A stretch of 64,000 bases of DNA, taken from positions 127,370-191,369 of the forward strand of contig CAXTVI010000001.1 of the NCBI GenBank assembly GCA_964247695.1. Direction: 5' to 3'. The notes beneath the pieces are model-generated. The model saw only the letters and a list, made by a program, of their open reading frames with translations. It was not told where the DNA came from and did not search any database. Each line of letters begins with the position of its first letter. The stretch's first letter is position 1. Positions 8,635 through 16,997 of this stretch are shown piece after piece. Origin of the DNA: Lichenicoccus sp964247695. Lineage in GTDB: Bacteria > Pseudomonadota > Alphaproteobacteria > Acetobacterales > Acetobacteraceae. Position numbers and translations under genes: made by a program.

Positions 8635-9255
8635 ATGAGAAAGATACTGACACGTGCGGCACTGGGCGCCGTGGCACTCGCGACAGTGACGACGCTCGCA
8701 CCGGCCGCACGCGCGGATGCCGGGCCGCCGCCACGCACCCGCGGCGTGATCACCGCGATGACCGACACCGCCGTCACGATCAAGACCCGCTTCGGCGGTC
8801 CGGTGACGCTGAAGATCACCCCCGACACCGGCTATGTCGGCGCCACCAAGGCCTCGCTCGCCGAGGCGAAGCAGGGGCGCTTCATCGGCGTCGCGGCCAA
8901 TCCCGGCCCCGGCGGCACGCTGGTGGCGCGCGAGGTCACCATCTTCCCCGAGAGCATGCGCGGCGCCGGCGAGGGTCACTATGGCTGGGACCTGGGCCGC
9001 CAGGGATCGATGACCAACGGCACCATCGGCACCGTGTCCGGTTCGAGCGGCCGGACGATGACGGTCGACTACAAGGGCGGCAAGAAGGCGATGACGGTCC
9101 CCGAGGACGCGCCGGTGGTCGATCTGGAAGCCGGCGACAAAAGCCTGCTGAAGGCCGGCGCGCATGTGGTGGCGTTCGGGCCGAAGAACGCGGATGGCAG
9201 CGTCGATGCGAAGCGCATCGTGGTCGGAGAAGACGGTGCCGTTCCTCCCATGTGA
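8635..9255 (+). CDS. Exported DUF5666-like protein
   Basis: About 206 residues with a signal peptide (RKILTRAALGAVALATV, cleavage near ARA-DAG). The mature protein holds two similar beta-rich repeats, one from about 36 (RGVITAMTDTAVTIKT) and one from about 125 (GTIGTVSGSSGRTMTV). The pattern resembles DUF5666, an uncharacterised OB-like fold of exported proteins. In-frame ATGs at 8614, 8623 and 8635 are all possible; the last gives the most typical signal peptide. The cytochrome b561 gene follows after 18 bp, so it may belong to the same redox unit. Function unknown. Confidence 0.7.
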   Translation: MRKILTRAALGAVALATVTTLAPAARADAGPPPRTRGVITAMTDTAVTIKTRFGGPVTLKITPDTGYVGATKASLAEAKQGRFIGVAANPGPGGTLVAREVTIFPESMRGAGEGHYGWDLGRQGSMTNGTIGTVSGSSGRTMTVDYKGGKKAMTVPEDAPVVDLEAGDKSLLKAGAHVVAFGPKNADGSVDAKRIVVGEDGAVPPM

Positions 9256-9273
9256 TCGGCCCGGGTGCCGGCG

Positions 9274-9930
9274 ATGAGTTCGTCGCTGGCGACTCCGCGC
9301 AAGGCAATCGTGGTGCACCCGCTGGTGGTGCGCCTGACGCACTGGGTGAATGCATTTGCCCTGGGCTGCATGGTGGCGAGTGGCTGGCAGATCTACAACG
9401 CCTCGCCGCTGCTGCCCTTCAGCTTCCCGGCCTGGGCCACACTGGGCGGCTGGCTCGGCGGCGCCATCGCGTGGCATCTCGCCGCGATGTGGCTGCTGGT
9501 CGGCAATGCGCTTGTCTACTTCGCCTACGGGCTGTTCGGCCGGCACTTCCGGCGCACCCTGCTGCCGGTCACGCCGGCCGGCGTGCTGCGCGACCTCAGG
9601 CGCGCGGTGCGCTTCAGCCTGCCGCACGAGCTTGGTGTCTACAACGCGGTGCAGCGGCTGCTCTACCTGGTGTCGCTGCTGCTGGGCGTGCTGGCCGTGC
9701 TGTCCGGGCTTGCCCTGTGGAAGCCGGTGCAGCTCCAGGTGCTGGACGACCTGGTCGGCGGCTATCCGGTGGTCCGCTGGATCCATTTCGGCGCCATGGC
9801 CGGGCTGGTCGGGTTCTTCGTCATCCATATCGCGCTGGTCGTCCTGGTGCCGCGCACGCTGCCGTCGATGATCACCGGCCGGGGTCGTCCAGTCGAGGAG
9901 GGTCGTCCTGTGGTGGAGGCCGGCCCGTGA
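9274..9930 (+). CDS. Cytochrome b561-domain membrane protein
   Basis: A 218-residue inner-membrane protein with four or five hydrophobic helices and His residues placed as haem ligands: HPLVVRLTHW at the N-terminus, AWHLAAMW in the middle, and a His pair in the last helices (RWIHFGAM and FFVIHIALV). This matches the Ni/Fe-hydrogenase-type cytochrome b561 family that links the quinone pool to periplasmic enzymes. The ATG at 9274 was preferred to a GTG at 9265. Its stop overlaps the start of the molybdenum enzyme gene (GTGA), so it is very probably that enzyme's electron partner. Confidence 0.85.
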   Translation: MSSSLATPRKAIVVHPLVVRLTHWVNAFALGCMVASGWQIYNASPLLPFSFPAWATLGGWLGGAIAWHLAAMWLLVGNALVYFAYGLFGRHFRRTLLPVTPAGVLRDLRRAVRFSLPHELGVYNAVQRLLYLVSLLLGVLAVLSGLALWKPVQLQVLDDLVGGYPVVRWIHFGAMAGLVGFFVIHIALVVLVPRTLPSMITGRGRPVEEGRPVVEAGP

Positions 9931-10658
9931 GCAAGCCGCCGGAGATCTCGAACCGGTCGCGGCGCCTGCTGCTGCGCTCGGGGCTGTCGCTCGGTGCGCT
10001 CAGCATGCTCAGCGGCTGCAACCTCGCCGACGGCGATGCCGTCGACCGCGTGCTATGGGCGATGTCGCGCTTCAACGACCGCATCCAGGGGCTGCTGTTC
10101 AGCCGGACGCGGCTGGCGCCGGTCTATGCCGCCTCGAAACTGACCCGGCCGTTCCCGTTCAACGCCTACTACCCGATCGACAACGTGCCCGAGATCGACC
10201 TCGACAGCTGGCGCCTCGAGGTGTCCGGGCTGGTCGCCGACAAGACCCCCTGGACGCTGTCGCGGCTGCGCGCGCTGCCGCAGGAGAGCCAGATCACCCG
10301 ACTGATCTGCGTCGAGGGCTGGAGCGCCATCGGTCAGTGGCGCGGCGTGCCGATGCGGAGCTTCCTGCAGCATGTCGGGGCCGACACCACCGCGCGCTAT
10401 GTCGGCTTCAAATGCGCCGACAAGTATTACTCCAGCATGGACATGGCGAGCGCGCTGCACCCGCAGACCATCCTCGCCCTCGAGACCGGGCCGGCTCTCG
10501 AGCCGCTGCCGCCGCAATTTGGCTATCCGCTGCGCATCCGCGTCCCGACCAAGCTCGGCTTCAAGAACCCCAAGCATATCGCCGCGATCTTCGTAACCAA
10601 CACGTATCCCGGCGGATACTGGGAGGATCAGGGCTACAACTGGTTCAGTGGCAGCTGA
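9927..10658 (+). CDS. Tat-exported molybdopterin-dependent oxidoreductase (sulfite oxidase/MsrP fold)
   Basis: A 243-residue protein with a twin-arginine signal (SRRLLLRSG, Arg12-13) ending in a lipobox-like LSGC with Cys31, so it may be a Tat-exported lipoprotein. The catalytic domain is of the oxidoreductase molybdopterin-binding family; Cys128 in RLICVEGWSAIG is the expected molybdenum ligand. The GTG start overlaps the cytochrome gene by four bases. The pair resembles MsrPQ (YedYZ), which repairs periplasmic methionine sulfoxide, but the partner is a b561 rather than the MsrQ type, so the substrate is open. MsrP itself is soluble and longer. Confidence 0.85.
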   Translation: MSKPPEISNRSRRLLLRSGLSLGALSMLSGCNLADGDAVDRVLWAMSRFNDRIQGLLFSRTRLAPVYAASKLTRPFPFNAYYPIDNVPEIDLDSWRLEVSGLVADKTPWTLSRLRALPQESQITRLICVEGWSAIGQWRGVPMRSFLQHVGADTTARYVGFKCADKYYSSMDMASALHPQTILALETGPALEPLPPQFGYPLRIRVPTKLGFKNPKHIAAIFVTNTYPGGYWEDQGYNWFSGS

Positions 10659-10680
10659 CGCTATCGACAGGCTTTTGCCT

Positions 10681-11379
10681 TCAGGCAGGATGGTCCAGCC
10701 GGCTGCGTAGGTCGGACACCACGCTCTCGAACATCGCGGTGGTCAGGCGGCCGGTGTTCGTGTTGTAGCGGGACACGTGGTAGCTGTCGGCCAGCAGCAG
10801 GCCGTCTGCCAGGGTCAGGATCTGGCCGTGCCGGAACCGCAGCCTGGAGATCGGGATGCCGCAGGCCGCCAGAACGGCGCTGTGCGCCAATACGCCCAGC
10901 GCTAGGACCGCGCGCAGCGGGCGGATCGTCTGGAGCTCGGATCGGAGATAGCGGTTGCAGGTGCGGACCTCGACCGGCTGCGGCAGGTTGGCCGGTGGCA
11001 CGCAACGCACCGCGTTGACGATGCGGCAGTTCCTGAGCGTCATGCCGTCCGCCGGATCGGCGCCGTAGGTTCCGGTGGCGAAGCCGGCTTTGAGCAGGGT
11101 CTCGTAGAGCAGCACGCCGGCGAAATCCCCGGTGAATGGCCGCCCGGTGCGGTTTGCGCCGCGTACGCCGGGCGCCATGCCCACGACCAGCAGTTCCGCG
11201 TCGAGCGGTCCCCAGGACGGCACCGGCGCGTTCCACCAGTCCGGGTGCTCCTGCCGGTTGGCCTCGCGATAGGCGACCAGCCGCGGGCAGAGCGGGCAGT
11301 CATGCGCGGGCAGGTCCGGCTGGCCGGTTGGATCGGCCAGCACCGCGTCGTCATCTAGCGTGGTAATCGAGGGGGTCAC
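10681..11379 (-). CDS. Uracil-DNA glycosylase, family 5 (UDGb) type
   Basis: A 232-residue Fe-S uracil-DNA glycosylase that removes uracil and related deaminated bases. Cys28 and Cys31 in HDCPLCPRL plus two later cysteines (CVPPANL and RTCNRYL) are the expected cluster ligands. Motif 1 GMAPGVRGANRTGRPFTGD and motif 2 SYHVSRYNTNTGRLT match family 5 rather than family 4. The start is a GTG that overlaps the stop of the upstream NYN gene (GTGA), so the two proteins are translated together. It converges on the molybdenum enzyme gene with only 22 bp between. Confidence 0.9.
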   Translation of the reverse strand: MTPSITTLDDDAVLADPTGQPDLPAHDCPLCPRLVAYREANRQEHPDWWNAPVPSWGPLDAELLVVGMAPGVRGANRTGRPFTGDFAGVLLYETLLKAGFATGTYGADPADGMTLRNCRIVNAVRCVPPANLPQPVEVRTCNRYLRSELQTIRPLRAVLALGVLAHSAVLAACGIPISRLRFRHGQILTLADGLLLADSYHVSRYNTNTGRLTTAMFESVVSDLRSRLDHPA

Positions 11380-11984
11380 AGTGGCACGGCGCTGTCTGCG
11401 ACGCCCTCCGCGCTGGCGCCGGCGGCGCGCTGTGCCGGCCGCGGCCGCGGCTCGGTCTGGCGGCGGGTGAACTCGGGGGCGATCTCGGCCAGCTCGAGGA
11501 ACTGGTCGGCCTGGCGGCGCAACTCGTCGCCGATCATCGGCGGAGTGCTGCGGATGGAGGAGATCACGGTGACGCGCACGCCCTGGCGCTGCACGCTCTC
11601 GACCAGGCGCCGGAAGTCCGCGTCCCCACTGAACAAGATGGCGTGATCCATTCGGGGAGCCGATTCGAGCATGTCCACGGCGAGCTCGATTTCCATGTTG
11701 CCCTTTACCCTGCGGCGGCCGCTCTGGTCGGTGAACTCGCGAGCGGTCTTGGTAACCAGGCTGTATCCGTTATAGGCGAGCCAGTCGGTCAGCGGCTTCA
11801 GCGGGGAATAGTCCTCCGTATCGAGCACGGCCGCATAGTAGTACGCGCGCACGATGTTGCTTCGTGCCTTGAAGAACGCGAGCATGCTGCGGTAATCGAC
11901 GTCGAAGCCCAGGTTGCGCGACGCCGAATAGAGGTTGGCGCCGTCAATGAACAGGCAGGTTCGTTCGTCCTTGCGGAAGTCCAT
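11376..11984 (-). CDS. NYN-domain (LabA/DUF88) PIN-like nuclease
   Basis: A 202-residue protein whose first 165 residues form an NYN domain, a PIN-like metal-dependent RNase fold. The conserved acidic residues are visible: FIDGANLY (Asp14), KGNMEIELAVDML and LFSGDADFRRLV. The last 35 residues are Pro/Arg/Ala-rich and probably disordered. NYN genes often sit beside folK and rpoZ in alphaproteobacteria, as here, where folK is divergent across 209 bp. Coupling to the uracil-DNA glycosylase gene is notable. The target RNA is unknown. Confidence 0.85.
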   Translation of the reverse strand: MDFRKDERTCLFIDGANLYSASRNLGFDVDYRSMLAFFKARSNIVRAYYYAAVLDTEDYSPLKPLTDWLAYNGYSLVTKTAREFTDQSGRRRVKGNMEIELAVDMLESAPRMDHAILFSGDADFRRLVESVQRQGVRVTVISSIRSTPPMIGDELRRQADQFLELAEIAPEFTRRQTEPRPRPAQRAAGASAEGVADSAVPL

Positions 11985-12193
11985 CTGGTTTTTGTCTCCT
12001 CCGGCATCATGAGGCAGGTCGATGAAGAAAGCGTTGCGCAGTATCCCGGATTCGCCTGCCGGCGCTCGCTTCCCGGCGGTCCCCCCGTCTCTCCTCCCGT
12101 CTCCTCGGGAGAAGCGCCCGGTGTGCCTTCAGCGCCCATAGCAGGGAACCTCGAAGACGCGGAAGGGCGGCCGCGCGTCGGGTTGCGGTCGCG

Positions 12194-12754
12194 ATGATCC
12201 TGGTCGCGATCGGGGCCAATCTCCCCGGGATCTGGGGTGACCGGCCGATCACCGCCTGCCGGCATGCCGTGCGGGCCCTCGGCGCCCTCCCGCGGCTGCG
12301 GCTGGTGGCCGTCTCGAAATGGTACGGCAGTGCCGCGATGCCGCCGTCCGGCCAGCCGGATTACGTCAACGGAGTCGCCCGGCTTGAGCAGGTGGCGCCC
12401 GGCGAGGTCACGCCGGAGGCCCTGCTGGCGACGCTGCACCGACTCGAGCATGCCGCCGGCCGGGTGCGCAGCGTCGCCAATGCGGCGCGCAGCCTGGACC
12501 TTGATCTCCTGGCGATGGATGGACTGGTCCGAGCGGCGCCCGATCCGGTCCTGCCGCATCCGCGCCTGGCGGACCGGCTTTTCGTGCTCCAACCGTTGCA
12601 TGACGTCTGCCCGGACTGGACCCATCCGCGCGACGGCCGATCGGTCGGCGCCATGCTGGCGGCGCTTGGTCAAGGTGCCGGGCAGCAGGTGGTCGGGCGG
12701 AATGGTTGCACCGGACCGTCCGCGCCACTACTATGGAATATTCCACAAAGATGA
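12194..12754 (+). CDS. folK: HPPK (2-amino-4-hydroxy-6-hydroxymethyldihydropteridine pyrophosphokinase)
   Basis: A 186-residue enzyme that pyrophosphorylates hydroxymethyldihydropterin in folate synthesis. The N-terminal VAIGANL, the motif RSLDLDLLAMDG and the block LPHPRLADRLFVLQPL are the HPPK signatures. No folP or folB is adjacent, but a lone folK upstream of rpoZ is common in alphaproteobacteria. Its 3' end contains the likely rpoZ promoter and a perfect 12-bp palindrome. Confidence 0.92.
   Translation: MILVAIGANLPGIWGDRPITACRHAVRALGALPRLRLVAVSKWYGSAAMPPSGQPDYVNGVARLEQVAPGEVTPEALLATLHRLEHAAGRVRSVANAARSLDLDLLAMDGLVRAAPDPVLPHPRLADRLFVLQPLHDVCPDWTHPRDGRSVGAMLAALGQGAGQQVVGRNGCTGPSAPLLWNIPQR
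12706..12734 (+). promoter_or_regulatory. Putative rpoZ-rsh promoter inside the folK 3' end
   Basis: TTGCAC (12706-12711), 17 bases, TACTAT (12729-12734). It lies in an unusually AT-rich patch and is followed at once by the perfect palindrome TGGAATATTCCA (12734-12745), which would cover the transcription start. Position 35 bp before rpoZ is right; the -35 match is weak. Confidence 0.4.
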
Positions 12755-12769
12755 GCGGAGGTTGGCCGC

Positions 12770-13168
12770 ATGGCGCGTGTCACCGTCGAAGACTGCGTTG
12801 AGAAGATCCCGAACCGCTTCGAGCTGGTTCTGCTGGCGGCGCAGCGCGCGCGCAACCTGAGCCGCGGCGAGGAGATGACCATCGACCGCGACAACGACAA
12901 GAACCCGGTCGTGGCGCTGCGCGAGATCGCCGAGGAGACCATCTCGCTGGCCCGGCTGCACCAGGACCTGGTGAAGTCGCTGGCGCGCGCGCCGGAGCCC
13001 GAGCCCGCCGACGAGGAGGTGCTGGACCTGATCCCGACCGACCAGAACATCTTCGGGCTGCAGGACGTCTCCGCCGAGGAAGAAGCCGGCGCCATGGGTA
13101 CCGAGCTGTCCCCGGAGGAGCTTGAGGCCGCGATCGAGGCAGAACTCGGCGGCCGTTCGCGCCGATAG
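12770..13168 (+). CDS. rpoZ: RNA polymerase omega subunit
   Basis: A 132-residue omega subunit, which helps fold the beta' subunit and forms part of the ppGpp-binding site of RNA polymerase. The core MARVTVEDCVEKIPNRFELV and QRARNLS is typical, and an acidic alphaproteobacterial C-terminal extension follows. GGAGG lies seven bases upstream. The rsh gene starts on the next base after the stop, so omega and the ppGpp enzyme are made together, which makes functional sense. Confidence 0.96.
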   Translation: MARVTVEDCVEKIPNRFELVLLAAQRARNLSRGEEMTIDRDNDKNPVVALREIAEETISLARLHQDLVKSLARAPEPEPADEEVLDLIPTDQNIFGLQDVSAEEEAGAMGTELSPEELEAAIEAELGGRSRR

Positions 13169-15598
13169 ATGACAGGACCGCGTGATTCGAACGGGTTCGG
13201 ATCGGCGGTCCATGCGCCTGACGGCCGCGGCACGTCGCCCGGCGTGCCGAAGCAGCCGCTGTTCGCTCCGGATGGCGCGCGGCTGCCACCCGAACTTGCG
13301 ACGGATCTTGCCGTCAGTATTCCGGCAGGGTCGCCCATTGCAGTGGCCGTCGCCCAGATCGGCGGCGCGAGCGCCATCGCTCCGATCGGATGCGAGGCGC
13401 TGGTCCGGCGCATCCTCTCCTACGATCCCGGCGCCGATGTCGGACTGATCGAGCAGGCGTTCGCGATCGCGCGCGACGCACACGCCAACCAGAAGCGCGA
13501 CAACGGCGAGCCTTACATCATCCATCCGCTCGCGGTCGCCGAGATCCTGGCGGGCTTCCGGCTGGATGCGCCGTCGATCGTCACCGCCCTGCTGCACGAC
13601 ACCATCGAGGATACCGGCGTCACCTACAAGGTGATCTCGGACCGCTTCGGCAGCGCGATCGCCGACCTCGTCGACGGCGTCACCAAGCTCACCCGGCTGG
13701 AACTGCAGTCCGACCGCACCAAGCAGGCGGAGAACTTCCGCAAGCTGGTGCTGGCGATGAGCCGCGACATACGCGTGCTGATCGTCAAGCTTGCCGACCG
13801 GCTGCACAACATGCGCACCCTGCACTACGTGCGGCGGCAGGATCGGCGCGAGCGCATCGCGCGCGAGACCATGGACATCTATGCGCCGCTGGCCGGGCGC
13901 ATCGGCATGGACAAGGTCAAGACCGAGCTGCAGAACCTCTCCTTCGGGGAACTGGAGCCCGAGGCGAATTCCACAATCCAGGCCCGGCTGAACTACCTGC
14001 GCGGCCAGGGTGCCGACGTGATCGAGGAGGTCAGGCGCGAGCTGACCCGGATCTGCCGCGATGCCGGAGTACCGGTGATCGAGGTCATGGGACGCGAGAA
14101 ATCCTCGTTCTCCATCTGGGAGAAGATGCAGAAGCGCAACGTCGCCTTCGAGCAGCTCTCCGACATCATGGCCTTCCGCGTCCTCGTTCCGTCGCGCGAG
14201 GCCTGCTACGTGTCGCTCGGCGCGGTGCATGCGGCGTATCCGGTGATCGCCGGCCGCTTCAAGGACTACATCTCGACCCCGAAGGCGAACGGCTACCAGA
14301 GCCTGCATACCGGGGTGACGTTGCGCCATCCGCGCAACCAGAAGATCGAGATCCAGATACGCACCCCCGAGATGCACGATGTCGCCGATAACGGCGTTGC
14401 CTCGCACTGGGTGTACAAGCTGTCACCGGGAGCTCCCGACGAGGAGGTCAGCCGCGCGGTGACCAGCCTGCGCCGGCTGCGCTGGGTGCAGGACCTGCTC
14501 GAGATCATCGAGAATTCAGCCGCACCCGACGAGTTCCTGGAGAACACCAAGCTCGAGCTCTACCAGGACCAGGTGTTCTGCTTCACGCCGAAGGGGCAGC
14601 TCATCCAGCTCCCGCGTGGTGCGACCCCGGTCGATTTCGCCTACGCCGTGCACAGCCAGGTCGGTGACGGCTGCGTGGGTGCGAAGGTCAATGGCCGGCT
14701 GATGCCGCTGCGCCACGAGCTGCAGAACGGCGACCAGGTCGAGGTCATGACCGCACGCGGCGGTACGCCGTCGCCGTCCTGGGAGCGCTTCGTCGTTACC
14801 GGCAAGGCGCGCGCGCGCATCCGCCGCTACGTGACGCAGCAGCAGCGCGAGACGCATCTCGATGCCGGCCGGGCGGCGCTGGCAAAGGCGTTCCGGCAGG
14901 AGGGTGTGGACGGGTCCGAGAAGGTGCTGGATGCCGCCCTCGGCCGGCTCAAATGCGCCAGCCGCGACGACCTCTACGTCGCCGTCGGGACCGGGACGGT
15001 CGGGCCGAAGGACGTGGTGCACGCGGCGTATCCGGAGCTGCGGCAGAGTGCGCGCGCGCCACGCATGATCCCGGGCCTGCCGCGCCCGGACGCGCGCCCC
15101 GGCACGGGACGCGCCGGCAGCGGGGCCGCCCCTGGCAACATGTCGCTGCGCGGGCTCGGCGCCGGCATCGCTGTGCATTTCGCCGGCTGCTGCCACCCAC
15201 TGCCGGGCGACCGCATCCTCGGGATCGTGGCGCAGGGCAAGGGCATCACCGTGCACACCGTCGGCTGCCAGACGCTGGAGAGCTTCGCCGCGACGCCGGA
15301 GCGGTTCATGGACGTGGACTGGGACTATGACGCGATCACCCGCGGCGGCAGTCCCGGGCCGCATGTCGGCCGGGTCAGCGTGATCGCCGCCAACGAGCCG
15401 TCCATGCTGGCGACCCTGACCAATGCCGTGTCCAAGCACGACGGCACGGTGGTCAATCTCAAGATCGTCAACCGCCAGCTCGATTTCATGGAGATCCTGG
15501 TCGATGTCGAGGTGCGCGACCTGCGCCACCTCTCCTCCGTGATCGCCGGCCTGCGCGGCGCGAGCGGGATCACCCAGGTGGAGCGCGCCAAGGCTTGA
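13169..15598 (+). CDS. rsh: Bifunctional (p)ppGpp synthetase/hydrolase Rsh
   Basis: About 809 residues. HD-type hydrolase domain with LLHDTIEDT (His143-Asp144, Glu147-Asp148), synthetase domain with EKSSFSIWEKM and RFKDYISTPKANGYQSLHT (about 365-382), then TGS (QVFCFTPKGQLIQLP), a Cys/His region (FAGCCHPLPGDRI) and a C-terminal ACT domain. The RxKD form of the synthetase motif and the intact HD site indicate a bifunctional enzyme. Homology to other Rsh proteins starts only near residue 75; the first 75 residues are Pro/Gly-rich and unlike the family, so the true start may lie further in. It is the only such gene in the window. Confidence 0.95.
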   Translation: MTGPRDSNGFGSAVHAPDGRGTSPGVPKQPLFAPDGARLPPELATDLAVSIPAGSPIAVAVAQIGGASAIAPIGCEALVRRILSYDPGADVGLIEQAFAIARDAHANQKRDNGEPYIIHPLAVAEILAGFRLDAPSIVTALLHDTIEDTGVTYKVISDRFGSAIADLVDGVTKLTRLELQSDRTKQAENFRKLVLAMSRDIRVLIVKLADRLHNMRTLHYVRRQDRRERIARETMDIYAPLAGRIGMDKVKTELQNLSFGELEPEANSTIQARLNYLRGQGADVIEEVRRELTRICRDAGVPVIEVMGREKSSFSIWEKMQKRNVAFEQLSDIMAFRVLVPSREACYVSLGAVHAAYPVIAGRFKDYISTPKANGYQSLHTGVTLRHPRNQKIEIQIRTPEMHDVADNGVASHWVYKLSPGAPDEEVSRAVTSLRRLRWVQDLLEIIENSAAPDEFLENTKLELYQDQVFCFTPKGQLIQLPRGATPVDFAYAVHSQVGDGCVGAKVNGRLMPLRHELQNGDQVEVMTARGGTPSPSWERFVVTGKARARIRRYVTQQQRETHLDAGRAALAKAFRQEGVDGSEKVLDAALGRLKCASRDDLYVAVGTGTVGPKDVVHAAYPELRQSARAPRMIPGLPRPDARPGTGRAGSGAAPGNMSLRGLGAGIAVHFAGCCHPLPGDRILGIVAQGKGITVHTVGCQTLESFAATPERFMDVDWDYDAITRGGSPGPHVGRVSVIAANEPSMLATLTNAVSKHDGTVVNLKIVNRQLDFMEILVDVEVRDLRHLSSVIAGLRGASGITQVERAKA

Positions 15599-15633
15599 GC
15601 GCGCCAGACTCGAGCCTCGGGACCGCAAGCCTG

Positions 15634-16038
15634 ATGATCGGGATCGGGTCCGACCTGTGCGACATCCGGCGGATCGAGCGCGTCATGGCCCGGCACGGCG
15701 AGCGCTTCCTCGAGCGCGTGTTCACCCCCACCGAGCGCGCCCGCGCCGAGCGTCGGACGCCGGCGATCCGCCCCGGAACGTATGCCAAGCGCTGGGCGGC
15801 GAAGGAGGCCTGCGCCAAGGCGCTCGGCACCGGCTTCTCGCAGGGCGTGTTCCATTCGGACATGGGCGTGGTCAACCTGCCGGGGGGCCAGCCGACGCTC
15901 GCCCTGACCGATGGTGCGCTCGCCCGGCTGCACGTGCTGCTGCCGCCGGGCGCCGCGCCACGCCTGCTTGTGACGATGACCGACGAATATCCGTATGCCT
16001 TCGCGCAGGTCATCATCTCGGCGCTGTTCGATCGATAG
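15634..16038 (+). CDS. acpS: Holo-[acyl-carrier-protein] synthase
   Basis: A 134-residue phosphopantetheinyl transferase that activates acyl carrier protein with CoA. The motifs IGIGSDLCDIRRIE and KRWAAKEACAKALGTG carry the conserved metal-binding Asp and Glu. I start at the ATG that directly begins the family core (MIGIGSDL). A TTG at 15595 that overlaps the rsh stop would add 13 unrelated residues, though such TTGA overlaps occur elsewhere here. The order rsh-acpS-lepB-rnc-era is a standard alphaproteobacterial arrangement. Confidence 0.94.
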   Translation: MIGIGSDLCDIRRIERVMARHGERFLERVFTPTERARAERRTPAIRPGTYAKRWAAKEACAKALGTGFSQGVFHSDMGVVNLPGGQPTLALTDGALARLHVLLPPGAAPRLLVTMTDEYPYAFAQVIISALFDR

Positions 16039-16146
16039 GCCGGGGCCGTCCGACGAGCGCGCGTGCATTCCTTGACAGGCAGGAGCAGGGTCGGCTTCAT
16101 CCGCCCGCCGCGGGGGGTTCTCGTCGGAACAGGCGGAACAGACAGC

Positions 16147-16977
16147 ATGGCGTTCAGCAAGTCCTCGGTTCGCAAGAACGACGGTGTTGGCAAGAAGGAC
16201 GGCGTGGGCAAGAAGGATGGTGCGGGCTCCGGCACCTGGGACATGATCCGGACGCTGCTCTATGCCGGCCTGATCGCCATCCTCGTCCGCACCTTCCTGT
16301 TCGAGAGCTTCAACATCCCGTCCGGCTCGATGATCCCGACCCTGCTGGTCGGCGACTACCTGTTCGTCGCGAAATACGAATACGGCTACTCGAAATTCTC
16401 GCTGCCGTTCTCGCCCGACCTGTTCGAGGGGCGGATCATGAACCAGGTGCCGCATCGCGGGGATGTCGCGGTGTTTCGGTTCACCCAGGACACCTCGATC
16501 GACTACATCAAGCGCATCGTCGGCCTGCCTGGCGACCATGTGCAGATGCGCGGCGGCGAGTTGTACCTCAACGGCAGCGAGGTCCCGCGCACCGATGAGG
16601 GCGACGACGTGGCGTCCGACGAGAACGGTACGCGCATGCAGGGGCGTCGCTACGAGGAGTTGCTGCCCGGCAGCGCCGGGCGCGGCCCGGTGGCGCACCA
16701 GATCCTCAAGCTGACCAGCGATGGCCCGTACAACAATACGCCGGACTACGTGGTGCCGACGGGCTACTTCTTTGCCATGGGCGACAACCGCGACGACAGC
16801 GCCGACAGCCGCTTCATGGGCACCGAGCCGGAGGATCTGGGCTTCGTGCCGATGCAGAACCTGATCGGGCATGCCAAATTCATCTTCTTCTCGATCGATG
16901 AGCGGCATCCGCTCTGGCAGGTCTGGGAGTGGCCGGTCGAGATACGCTGGTCGCGGATCCTGCACTGGGTGCGGTGA
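16147..16977 (+). CDS. lepB: Signal peptidase I
   Basis: A 276-residue leader peptidase. After a short cytoplasmic stretch with a threefold KKDGVG-like repeat (about 10-25) there is one transmembrane helix (about 34-51). The catalytic dyad follows: Ser61 in PSGSMIPTL and Lys122 in YIKRIVGLPGD. The conserved GDNRDDSADSR block is near the C-terminus. The ATG at 16147 was chosen over an in-frame start at 16063 because the longer form adds non-homologous sequence. It removes signal peptides of Sec and Tat exported proteins. Confidence 0.95.
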   Translation: MAFSKSSVRKNDGVGKKDGVGKKDGAGSGTWDMIRTLLYAGLIAILVRTFLFESFNIPSGSMIPTLLVGDYLFVAKYEYGYSKFSLPFSPDLFEGRIMNQVPHRGDVAVFRFTQDTSIDYIKRIVGLPGDHVQMRGGELYLNGSEVPRTDEGDDVASDENGTRMQGRRYEELLPGSAGRGPVAHQILKLTSDGPYNNTPDYVVPTGYFFAMGDNRDDSADSRFMGTEPEDLGFVPMQNLIGHAKFIFFSIDERHPLWQVWEWPVEIRWSRILHWVR

Positions 16978-16997
16978 GACCTGGCATTGCTTGATCC

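Noticed and set aside
7031..8734. Extension of the slt reading frame by more than 560 codons on the minus strand
   Set aside because: It runs antisense through dapA and smpB, both with intact active-site motifs. The lipobox-like start at 7030 marks the real N-terminus. Long open antisense frames are expected at this GC content.
12731..14407. 558-codon minus-strand open frame
   Set aside because: It is antisense to rpoZ and rsh, whose domain motifs are all in the plus frame. Its translation is Arg/His/Asp-rich without any family motif.
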